Shown piece after piece: positions 1-6,164 of a DNA stretch of 7,928 nt (the first letter of the stretch is position 1; the number at the start of each line of letters is the position of its first letter). A model generated the notes under the pieces. That model was not told the DNA's origin. It saw only the letters and a list, made by a program, of their open reading frames with translations, and ran no database searches. The position numbers and the translations under genes are program-made. The stretch comes from Oligoflexia bacterium (lineage in GTDB: Bacteria > Bdellovibrionota > UBA1018). The DNA lies in NCBI GenBank assembly GCA_903858195.1, contig CAIOHW010000158.1, positions 1 to 7,928 on the forward strand. Reading direction: 5' to 3'.

Positions 1-2
1 CC

Positions 3-42
3 GAATACCAGTCGCCGATCTCATCTGAGATCGTGGGCTAAG
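3..42 (+). CDS. possible C-terminal tail of an upstream gene (partial)
   Basis: In frame 3 the window opens in coding-like sequence reading EYQSPISSEIVG and stops at TAA 40-42. Nine of the twelve codons end in G or C, as in the genes downstream. The stop would lie 16 bases before the next start, which suits the tight packing of this strand. Frame 2 also ends early (TGA 26-28) but with poorer third-position G/C. Only a dozen residues are visible, so no product can be named and the call may be wrong. Confidence 0.3.
16..33. repeat. 8-bp perfect inverted repeat
   Basis: CGATCTCA (16-23) and TGAGATCG (26-33) are exact reverse complements separated by two bases. As RNA it could form a 7-bp stem with a 4-base loop if the innermost pair opens. 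It is not followed by a T run, so it does not look like an intrinsic terminator. It could be an operator-type palindrome, a weak hairpin at the end of the upstream gene, or chance. It lies 26 bases upstream of the carbonic anhydrase-like start. Confidence 0.4.
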
Positions 43-58
43 TCGGGGCACTCCGAAG

Positions 59-589
59 ATGGCCATTCTTCCACATCACGGCAAGACCCCGCAGATGGCT
101 CCTGATGTTTTTGTCGCGCCTTCAGCCGACATCATCGGAGAAGTCACGATCGGTGCACAGAGTTCGGTCTGGTTTCAGTGTGTGGTGCGCGGCGATGTGC
201 ACACGATCGAGATCGGCGAGCGCACCAACATCCAGGACCAGAGCTGCCTGCATGTGACGCGCAAGCGATCGCCCCTCAAGGTGGGCGATGACTGCACGAT
301 CGGGCACCGCGTGGTGCTTCACGGCTGCACTGTGGGAAACCGCGTGCTCGTCGGCATGGGCGCCATCATCATGGATGACGCCGTGATCGAAGACGACGTG
401 ATCATCGGAGCAGGCTCGCTCGTGACCCAGAAGACTCGCATCCCCTCAGGAAGCCTTGCCGTCGGGAGCCCGGCTCGCGTGATCCGTCCGCTCAAGAAGG
501 AAGAGCTGGAATTCCTGCGCGCAAGCGCTCAGAATTACGTCTCGGATGCCATCGCCTACCGCCAAGCGTCAGGTACGCTACTTTCATAA
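59..589 (+). CDS. gamma carbonic anhydrase family protein (YrdA/CaiE/PaaY-like)
   Basis: This 176-residue protein belongs to the gamma-class carbonic anhydrase-like family: trimeric left-handed beta-helix proteins that bind a metal between subunits. Hexapeptide-type repeats (IGEVTIG, IEIGERTNI, VGDDCTIG, IEDDVIIGAG) run from about residue 25 to 140, followed by a C-terminal alpha-helix (144-172). The three expected metal-ligand histidines are present: H65 in CLHV, then H83 and H88 in IGHRVVLHG. The R44-G-D46 and N57-I-Q-D60 motifs match the conserved Arg/Asp and Gln/Asp positions of the family. Length is typical. Like other short YrdA-type members it lacks an obvious acidic loop carrying the proton-shuttle Glu of the archaeal Cam enzyme, so hydration of CO2 is not assured; a thioesterase-linked role as in PaaY is an alternative. 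The start fits the family N-terminus (HHGKTPQMAPDVFVAP), although there is no strong Shine-Dalgarno sequence. Confidence 0.9.
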   Translation: MAILPHHGKTPQMAPDVFVAPSADIIGEVTIGAQSSVWFQCVVRGDVHTIEIGERTNIQDQSCLHVTRKRSPLKVGDDCTIGHRVVLHGCTVGNRVLVGMGAIIMDDAVIEDDVIIGAGSLVTQKTRIPSGSLAVGSPARVIRPLKKEELEFLRASAQNYVSDAIAYRQASGTLLS

Positions 590-1256
590 GCCCGCCCTGG
601 GTCGCGTGCTCTCGCGCTTCCTGCTTCCCGTGGTGGCTGCCTATTTCGTGGGCTTTGTGGTCTCGGGAGTGGCCGTACTCGACCCGGCAGTTCAGAAGGT
701 CGCGCAAAAACACATCCCCATCAGCCCGGCTCCGCACTCGATCCAGGGGCCGGCGCTTCAGGCCGGTCGCGACCTGCAGTCGGTGGTTTGGCACTACCTG
801 ACCCACCAGCCTGAGGCGTGCGGGGAGGGAAGGGCCGTGAATGACTTCCAGCGCATCCAGTGCCGCGAGTTTGCCTCCAGGCTCTCAAGCTTGGGGTGGC
901 TTGCCGCCATCCCGTTTCTGCTGGCCGGGGGGCTATTCTTTGTCCTGTTTGACGGGATGCGCATGCGGTTTTCGCGAGCCCGAACCCAGATCGCCGCAGG
1001 CCGGATGCTCGGGCGCGGGGTGGTCACTGACCCGGCCCGCGCAGCGCCCGACTTGTTTTCGTGGTGGATGGGGGTGACCCCCGTCACCGTGCAAGGGGCC
1101 GAGGGGCGCCAGCTCGTGGTCTGCCTTCCTCCGGAGATGGCCGTGCCCGAGCCCGGGGCCAGTGTAACCCTGTATGAATGGGGCAAATTTGCGGGCAAAA
1201 AACGCTATTTTGCCGTCCTTTACGCCCCCCATCTGGCGGTGCTACAGGGGGGGTAA
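546..1256 (+). CDS. two-TM membrane protein of unknown function
   Basis: I do not recognise a named family for this 236-residue protein. A basic N-terminus (residues 1-24, rich in K/R/H) precedes a first membrane segment at about 25-45 and a second at about 116-136. The second is followed by the basic run RMRFSRAR. By the positive-inside rule both termini are cytoplasmic and residues 46-115 form an extracytoplasmic loop. That loop holds two cysteines, C92 and C106, which could form a disulfide. The last 100 residues look like a small beta-rich soluble domain with a Trp-Trp pair (SWWMG, about 172-176). The ATG start overlaps the upstream gene by 44 bases. An internal GTG at 606, 17 bases after the upstream stop, would give a shorter protein starting VLSRFLLP just before TM1; neither start has a clear ribosome-binding site. 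dnaE follows after 9 bases, so the gene may be co-translated with it. Confidence 0.75.
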   Translation: MPSPTAKRQVRYFHKPALGRVLSRFLLPVVAAYFVGFVVSGVAVLDPAVQKVAQKHIPISPAPHSIQGPALQAGRDLQSVVWHYLTHQPEACGEGRAVNDFQRIQCREFASRLSSLGWLAAIPFLLAGGLFFVLFDGMRMRFSRARTQIAAGRMLGRGVVTDPARAAPDLFSWWMGVTPVTVQGAEGRQLVVCLPPEMAVPEPGASVTLYEWGKFAGKKRYFAVLYAPHLAVLQGG

Positions 1257-1264
1257 GGCCCCCT
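1246..1264 (+). promoter_or_regulatory. hairpin over the dnaE translation start
   Basis: AGGGGG (1246-1251) can pair fully with CCCCCT (1259-1264), leaving a 7-base loop GGTAAGG (1252-1258). Other registers of the seven Gs against the five Cs are also possible. The loop contains both the stop codon of the upstream gene (TAA 1254-1256) and the only Shine-Dalgarno-like stretch for dnaE (TAAGG, 7 bases before ATG 1266). A ribosome finishing the upstream gene would open the stem, so the arrangement suggests translational coupling of dnaE to it. Regulation is inferred from position and pairing only. Confidence 0.5.
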
Positions 1265-1265
1265 C

Positions 1266-4200
1266 ATGTCGTTTGTTCACCTGAACCTGCATACCCAGTA
1301 CAGCCTGCTCGAAGGCGCCATCCGTCCAGACACGCTTTTTCCGCGGGTCAAGGAACTGGGCATGCCCGCCGTGGCCATCACCGACTCGCAAAACCTCTTT
1401 GGCGCCGTCGACTTTTACTTCCAGGCCCGCGATGCCGGCATCAAGCCCATCATTGGGTGCGAGCTCCAATGCGCAGCCCAGCTTCCGCCTCCTGCCGGTG
1501 CCGCAGGCCCTGCAAGCGGGCATTCCATGTCTCAGGCAACCTCCCAGGCTCGGCAGACCGATTTCGGCCCCAAGTTCCACACGCTCGTGGCTCTGTGCAA
1601 GGATCTGACGGGCTATCGCAACCTTTGCCGCATCGTGACCGAGGCCTACACCCAGGCTGCGGCAAAAAACCGCGCGCAGGCAGGGCAGAAGGGCGTACAG
1701 CCCGCCCGCGTGCTGGTGGACCGAGCGATGCTCGAAAAGTGGGGCGAGGGACTGGTGATCCTTTCGGGCGGGCTCAGAGGTGAGATCCCGTATCGGTTGC
1801 TTTTTGGAGACCTCGAGGGCGCCTCCGAGCTGATTGCTTGGTTCAAGGGCCGCTTCAACGACGACTTTTACCTCGAGATTCAAGACACGGGGCTGCCTGA
1901 GCAGGAGTTCATCAACAACGAGCTTGCAAGCCTGGGCCAAAAGCTCGGGGTCAAGCTCGTGGGCACCACCAACTGCCACTACCTCAAACCCGAAGACGCC
2001 GAGGCGCAAGAGGTGCTCCAGTGCATCGAGGCTGCAAAAAACCTCGATTTTGACCGCCCCAGGAGCCTCGTTCCCACCGAGTATTGGGTCAAGCCGCCCG
2101 AGCTCATGCGCGAGCGGCTAAAACCCTATCCGGGTGCTGCCGACCATACGCTCGAGATCGCAGACAAGTGCAACCTTGCCTTCAAGTTCAAGGACGAAAA
2201 GGGAAAGCAGATCTACCACCTGCCTGATTTCAGGCCCGAAGGTGTCGGAAAGGACGAGCCCTTCGATACGGTGGCCTTCTTCAAACAGGAGGCACGAAAG
2301 GGTCTGGCCTTGCGCTTTGCATCGCCTGCTTTTGAAAAGACGGTGAGTGCTCCGGATTGGCAGGAGCGTAAGCGCCTCTACGAGGCTCGTTTGGAAGACG
2401 AGCTTGCGATGATCGAAAAGACAGGCTTTTCGGGCTATTTTTTGATCGTTGCTGACTTCATCCAGTGGGCCAAACGCCACGACATCCCGGTGGGTCCGGG
2501 GCGTGGCTCGGGTGCAGGCTCGCTCGTTGCCTATTCGCTCCAGATCACCGACATTGATCCCATTCCGTTTAACCTGCTGTTTGAGCGCTTCATCAACCCT
2601 GAGCGCATCAGCATGCCCGACTTTGACATCGACTTTTGCCAGGATCGTCGTGGCGAAGTGATTGATTACGTCGGCCGCAAGTACGGCGCCGAAAACGTCG
2701 TCCAGATCATCACGTTCGGAAAGCTGCAGGCCAAGGCCTGCGTCAAGGATGTGGGCCGCGTGCTCGGGCTCTCGTTTGCCGAGACCGACCAGATCACCAA
2801 GCTCTTTCCGGATGTGCTGAACATCGAAATCGCAGACGCGCTCAAGCAGGAGCCCAGGCTCCAGGAGCGCATGGATGCCGACCCCAAGATCGCCAAGGTC
2901 ATGGAGTACGCGCTCGCCCTCGAAGGCCTTTACCGCAACGCAGGCATCCACGCAGCCGGAGTGATCATCACCCAGGAGCCCGTGGTCAATTACTGCGCGC
3001 TTTATGTCGGCAAGGACGGCGATGTCGTCACGCAGTTTGACAAGGACTTTGCCGAGAAGATCGGGCTCGTCAAATTCGACTTCCTCGGACTCAAGACCCT
3101 CACCGTGATCGACAATGCGGTCAAGCTCGTGCGCCAGACGGCAGAGCCCGGTTCGGCCGACGCAGGCTTTGATCTGGCGCGCATGAATTATGAGGACAGT
3201 GAGGTCTTCAAGTTGATCGGTTCGGGCGACACCGACGGCGTGTTCCAGGTTGAAAGCTCAGGGATGAAAGATCTCTGCCAGCGCATCCAGCCCGGAAACC
3301 TCGAAGACATCACGGCGATCAATGCGCTTTATCGTCCGGGTCCGCTTTCCAGCGGCATGGTCGACGACTTCATTGACCGAAAGCATGGTCGAAAACCCAT
3401 CGTCTACGAGGTCGAGCAGCTCGCGCCCATCTTAAAAGACACCTACGGCGTCATCGTCTACCAAGAACAGGTCATGCAGATCGCCCGAGAGCTTGCCGGC
3501 TACTCGCTCGGGCAAGCCGACCTGCTCAGGCGCGCGATGGGTAAAAAGAAGGCCGACGAAATGGCCAAGCACAGCGAGACCTTCGTCAAGGGTGCGACCG
3601 ATCAGGGAATCAATCCCGCCAAGGCCAAGGGCATCTTTGATCTCATGGCGATGTTTGCCGAATACGGCTTCAACAAGTCGCACTCGGCCGCCTACGGGGT
3701 GCTGACCTACCAGACGGCCTATCTCAAGCGCTACTACCCGGCCGAGTTCATGGCAGCCCTCATGACGACTGAAATGGACGCGACCGAAAAGCTCACGAAG
3801 TACATTTCGGACGCACGCGCGCACGGCATCCAGGTCCTGAGCCCGGATGTAAATCGCTCGGAGCGCAAGTTCAGTGTCGAGCGCATCGCAGAGGGCCCCC
3901 ACGCGGGCGAAAAGGCCGTGCGCTTTGGTCTTGAGGCCATCAAGGGAGTGGGCGGATCGGCAGTCGATGCGCTGATGGACGCGCGAAAAGAAAAGCCCTT
4001 CAAGAGTGTCGTCGATTTCTGCAAGAGGGTCTCGACCCGCAAGGCCAACAAGAAGGTGCTTGAGTCGCTGACCATCGCAGGCGCCTTTGATTCGATCGCC
4101 GAAGTGAACCGCGCCTCCATCCACGCGTCGCTTGAAAAAGTGATCGAGCATGCCGCCGACGAGCAGGCCGAGCGCGAGCGCGGTCAGAATTCGCTCTTTG

Positions 4201-5012
4201 ATGCGTTTGGCTCGGACGAGGTGAAGCTCGTGAGCTCGGGAGCCGGAAAGCTCTTTACCCAGGTCGAGGATTGGCCCGAGAGCAAGCGCCTGACCCTCGA
4301 AAAGCAGGTGGTGGGTTTTTACGTCTCCGGCCACCCGATGGAGCGCTGGCAAAAGATCGCCGAAGACTGGCTCGGCTGGAGCATCGACAAGCTCAAGCGC
4401 GTGAACGAAGAGAAGGCAGCAGCCCGGGCAAAAAATCCTGCCGCCGCCGCAGCATCAGCCCAGGGCTCGGTCGGACCGGACGGCCGCTACCAGCGGGCTG
4501 CCAAGACCGAAGTCAAGATCTGCGGGCTTCTCGGAGACATCCGCGAGGTCATGACCAAGAAGGGCTCTCGCATGGCCTTTGGTGCCATTGAGGACCTCGA
4601 GGGCAAGGTCGAGGTCGTGTTCTTTCCCGAGGCCTACACGTCCTTGGGTGAAACGCTCAAGCGGGCGACCTCGGAAGCCATGGCAGTCGTGCTCACCGGA
4701 GAGGTGGAATTCACCGACGAGATGCCCAAGGTGCTTGCCAAGTCGATCGAGTGGGCCGAAGAGGCCCATCAGGGGCGGGTGAGCCGCGTACTCGTCAGGC
4801 TCAACCCCAGCGAGACGAGCCCCGATCAGCTGCGTGAGCTCAAGCAGGGGTTTTTAGCCCATCGGGGCAAGTGTCCGGTCACCATCGAGTTCATCGATCC
4901 GCGTTTCAAGACGCGCCTGACCCTTCCTCCCGGGGTGCGGGTGAGCGGCACCCCGCAGATGGCCCAGTCGATCAACCAGATCTTTGGAAAAACAGTGGTT
5001 TCGCTCCACTGA
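1266..5012 (+). CDS. dnaE: DNA polymerase III alpha subunit DnaE
   Basis: This 1248-residue protein is the catalytic subunit of the replicative DNA polymerase III. The order of domains is PHP (about 1-300), palm/fingers (about 310-830), helix-hairpin-helix region (about 850-960), beta-clamp-binding motif and OB fold (about 1083-1160), then the C-terminal tail. The three catalytic aspartates are intact: D452 and D454 in PDFDIDF and D605 in KFDFLGL. GPGRGSGAG (410-418) and FNKSH (802-806) match E. coli DnaE. QNSLF (974-978) is a canonical clamp-binding pentapeptide. Several PHP metal ligands are replaced, so this domain is probably not a proofreading nuclease. The protein is longer than E. coli DnaE (1160 residues), partly because of a low-complexity insert at about 69-100 and an Ala-rich linker at about 1050-1080. 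The ATG start gives the expected FVHLxxHxxYS N-terminus. The gene lies 9 bases after the preceding stop. Confidence 0.98.
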   Translation: MSFVHLNLHTQYSLLEGAIRPDTLFPRVKELGMPAVAITDSQNLFGAVDFYFQARDAGIKPIIGCELQCAAQLPPPAGAAGPASGHSMSQATSQARQTDFGPKFHTLVALCKDLTGYRNLCRIVTEAYTQAAAKNRAQAGQKGVQPARVLVDRAMLEKWGEGLVILSGGLRGEIPYRLLFGDLEGASELIAWFKGRFNDDFYLEIQDTGLPEQEFINNELASLGQKLGVKLVGTTNCHYLKPEDAEAQEVLQCIEAAKNLDFDRPRSLVPTEYWVKPPELMRERLKPYPGAADHTLEIADKCNLAFKFKDEKGKQIYHLPDFRPEGVGKDEPFDTVAFFKQEARKGLALRFASPAFEKTVSAPDWQERKRLYEARLEDELAMIEKTGFSGYFLIVADFIQWAKRHDIPVGPGRGSGAGSLVAYSLQITDIDPIPFNLLFERFINPERISMPDFDIDFCQDRRGEVIDYVGRKYGAENVVQIITFGKLQAKACVKDVGRVLGLSFAETDQITKLFPDVLNIEIADALKQEPRLQERMDADPKIAKVMEYALALEGLYRNAGIHAAGVIITQEPVVNYCALYVGKDGDVVTQFDKDFAEKIGLVKFDFLGLKTLTVIDNAVKLVRQTAEPGSADAGFDLARMNYEDSEVFKLIGSGDTDGVFQVESSGMKDLCQRIQPGNLEDITAINALYRPGPLSSGMVDDFIDRKHGRKPIVYEVEQLAPILKDTYGVIVYQEQVMQIARELAGYSLGQADLLRRAMGKKKADEMAKHSETFVKGATDQGINPAKAKGIFDLMAMFAEYGFNKSHSAAYGVLTYQTAYLKRYYPAEFMAALMTTEMDATEKLTKYISDARAHGIQVLSPDVNRSERKFSVERIAEGPHAGEKAVRFGLEAIKGVGGSAVDALMDARKEKPFKSVVDFCKRVSTRKANKKVLESLTIAGAFDSIAEVNRASIHASLEKVIEHAADEQAERERGQNSLFDAFGSDEVKLVSSGAGKLFTQVEDWPESKRLTLEKQVVGFYVSGHPMERWQKIAEDWLGWSIDKLKRVNEEKAAARAKNPAAAAASAQGSVGPDGRYQRAAKTEVKICGLLGDIREVMTKKGSRMAFGAIEDLEGKVEVVFFPEAYTSLGETLKRATSEAMAVVLTGEVEFTDEMPKVLAKSIEWAEEAHQGRVSRVLVRLNPSETSPDQLRELKQGFLAHRGKCPVTIEFIDPRFKTRLTLPPGVRVSGTPQMAQSINQIFGKTVVSLH
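4993..5011 (+). other. stem-loop across the dnaE stop codon
   Basis: CAGTGG (4993-4998) and CCACTG (5006-5011) form a perfect 6-bp stem with a 7-base loop; the TGA stop (5010-5012) lies at its 3' foot. The sequence after it (AGCCCGTTAAACTTT) has no proper T run, so it is a poor match to an intrinsic terminator. A second weak GCCC/GGGC pairing (5013-5016 with 5027-5030) follows directly. The pair may slow or partly end transcription between dnaE and the next gene, or may be incidental. Confidence 0.3.
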
Positions 5013-5033
5013 GCCCGTTAAACTTTGGGCACC

Positions 5034-6164
5034 ATGGATCGGGTGCTTTTCATCCTGTCTCTTTTGATGGGCTCGGCTTGGGCGGCACCACAGCCTGCTG
5101 TTTCGCCGTCGCCATCACCATCACCATCACCGGCCGCCTCTGGAGCGGGCCTGCGCGTCAACGAGTCGGTGCGCTCGGCCCTCTACGGCCTGCAGCCAAG
5201 CCTCGGTGAGCTCACAAACTGGCAAAAGCGGCTTTTTAACGACGAAATCGTCGCCAACGGGCAGGACTTCGTACGCGAGCACCGCCTGATCGGTGACCGC
5301 GTCAAGGTCGAGCTCGACGAGGCGCTGATCCGGCGCACCCTTCAATTTTACGCCCCGCAGGCGCTCGGAAACGACGAGCCCCGGGTGGCCGCCCGAGTCG
5401 AAGCTGCCGAGCGCTGCCCGCTTTGCGACGCCTCGGTTGAGCCCCTCAAGAAGCTCCTGCAGGCGAGGCTTGAGGCGCGCGGAGTGAAACCCGTCTGGTT
5501 CAAGGACGAAGAGATGCCGGCTGCCGCTGCCCCGGGCGCTCCAGCAGCCATCACGCAGCAGCTTCCGCGCTTCGGATTCCTTCGCGCCCTGGAGCTTTCG
5601 CGCGGCCTTCAGGGCTCGGTCCTCGTGAGCATTGAGCCCGTCATGAAGCAGGCGGACGCCGAGGGCATGGCTAACGGGGAGCTCGAGGCCGAAGATGGGC
5701 GTTTTGTCCTGAGGCTTGGCCTCACGATGGGGCGCCTCGTATCCTCCAAGAAGGTCGAGTTCCAGCGAATCGACTCCGTCGAGGTGCTCGCGCGCCGGGT
5801 CTGGACCGAATCGATGGCCGAGCTCACCGAGGGCACGCGTGTCGGGCGGTCATCGGGCGGAGCTCCCGAATCAGGTGTCGAATCAGGTGCCGCGTCGGGG
5901 AGCGAGGCGCCTCCCGAAGTGCTCATCGCGGTTCAGGGCGTACGCGAGTTCGCGATTCTTTCTGGCCTGAAGGGGCAGATCCAGCAGGCGCTCGGCGGCT
6001 CGATGCCGGTGATCGAGAGAAGCCTGATTCGCGACAAAGTGGTTCTTGCCATCCGCACGAGCCAGACGCCTGACGAGGTTCGTGGCAAGCTTGCCGCAAT
6101 CACAGTCGGCTCGCAGAAGCTCGTGCTGGGGCAGGGACCGTTGCTGGAAGGGGAGCTCAAGTGA
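5034..6164 (+). CDS. secreted multi-domain protein of unknown function
   Basis: From ATG 5034 the product is 376 residues with a Sec-type signal peptide: R3, a hydrophobic stretch at 4-14 and an Ala-Trp-Ala cleavage site after residue 17. A Ser-Pro repeat (24-33) forms a flexible spacer. Low-complexity linkers at about 162-175 and 268-293 divide the rest into three globular parts (about 38-158, 176-266, 294-372). The first has the only two cysteines, in C128-P-L-C131. The second (FLRALELSRGLQGSVLVSIEP, then FVLRLGLTMGRLVSS and VLARRVWTESMAEL) has the feel of the CsgG/TolB-type alpha/beta domains. The third begins VLIAVQGVREFAILSGLKGQ and resembles small alpha/beta domains of envelope proteins. 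These resemblances are by eye only. A TTG at 5025 in the same frame is a possible but less likely start. The stop overlaps the GTG start of the lipoprotein gene, so the two products probably act together in the envelope. Confidence 0.75.
   Translation: MDRVLFILSLLMGSAWAAPQPAVSPSPSPSPSPAASGAGLRVNESVRSALYGLQPSLGELTNWQKRLFNDEIVANGQDFVREHRLIGDRVKVELDEALIRRTLQFYAPQALGNDEPRVAARVEAAERCPLCDASVEPLKKLLQARLEARGVKPVWFKDEEMPAAAAPGAPAAITQQLPRFGFLRALELSRGLQGSVLVSIEPVMKQADAEGMANGELEAEDGRFVLRLGLTMGRLVSSKKVEFQRIDSVEVLARRVWTESMAELTEGTRVGRSSGGAPESGVESGAASGSEAPPEVLIAVQGVREFAILSGLKGQIQQALGGSMPVIERSLIRDKVVLAIRTSQTPDEVRGKLAAITVGSQKLVLGQGPLLEGELK
5103..5132 (+). repeat. hexanucleotide repeat coding Ser-Pro
   Basis: Five 6-base units in a row (TCGCCG, TCGCCA, TCACCA, TCACCA, TCACCG) encode five Ser-Pro dipeptides (residues 24-33) just after the signal peptide of the secreted protein. 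The central units are nearly identical, which is typical of copy-number change by strand slippage. Because the unit is a multiple of three, a change in number alters spacer length without breaking the frame. Confidence 0.8.
5867..5890 (+). repeat. 12-base tandem duplication in a linker
   Basis: CGAATCAGGTGT (5867-5878) is followed directly by CGAATCAGGTGC (5879-5890), 11 of 12 bases identical. It lies in the Gly/Ser/Glu-rich linker (about residues 278-286) between the second and third globular parts of the secreted protein, giving the repeated ESGV/ESGA. It looks like a recent in-frame duplication in a region with little structural constraint. Confidence 0.7.
6146..6155 (+). promoter_or_regulatory. 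strong ribosome-binding site for the lipoprotein gene
   Basis: GGAAGGGGAG ends five bases before GTG 6161 and is the clearest Shine-Dalgarno sequence in the window. It decides the GTG as the start, giving the signal sequence MKKIVAAA; the start overlaps the TGA of the preceding gene as GTGA. Confidence 0.75.

Noticed and set aside
1178..1783. Open + frame of about 200 codons overlapping the membrane protein and dnaE
   Set aside because: It covers the conserved PHP start of dnaE in another frame and has a composition rich in Arg, Pro and Gly, typical of an out-of-frame reading of G/C-rich DNA.
3432..4352. Long open stretch (about 306 codons) on the minus strand inside dnaE, with others at 2118-2951 and 1242-2009
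   Set aside because: They lie fully or almost fully antisense to a strongly conserved dnaE. Long antisense frames are expected in G/C-rich genes with biased third positions. Their translations show no recognisable domain.
5018..5023. TTAAAC as a -10 box for the gene at 5034
   Set aside because: No acceptable -35 element lies 16-19 bases upstream, and the spacing to the start would leave almost no leader.
5025..5033. TTG start adding three residues to the secreted protein
   Set aside because: ATG 5034 gives a normal signal peptide, and neither start has a clear ribosome-binding site. The common start codon is preferred, without certainty.
5113..5130. CATCACCATCACCATCAC, which would read as six histidines, like a purification tag
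   Set aside because: It is out of frame with the gene; in the coding frame these bases give Ser-Pro repeats. It is a by-product of the hexanucleotide repeat, not a tag or a vector remnant.
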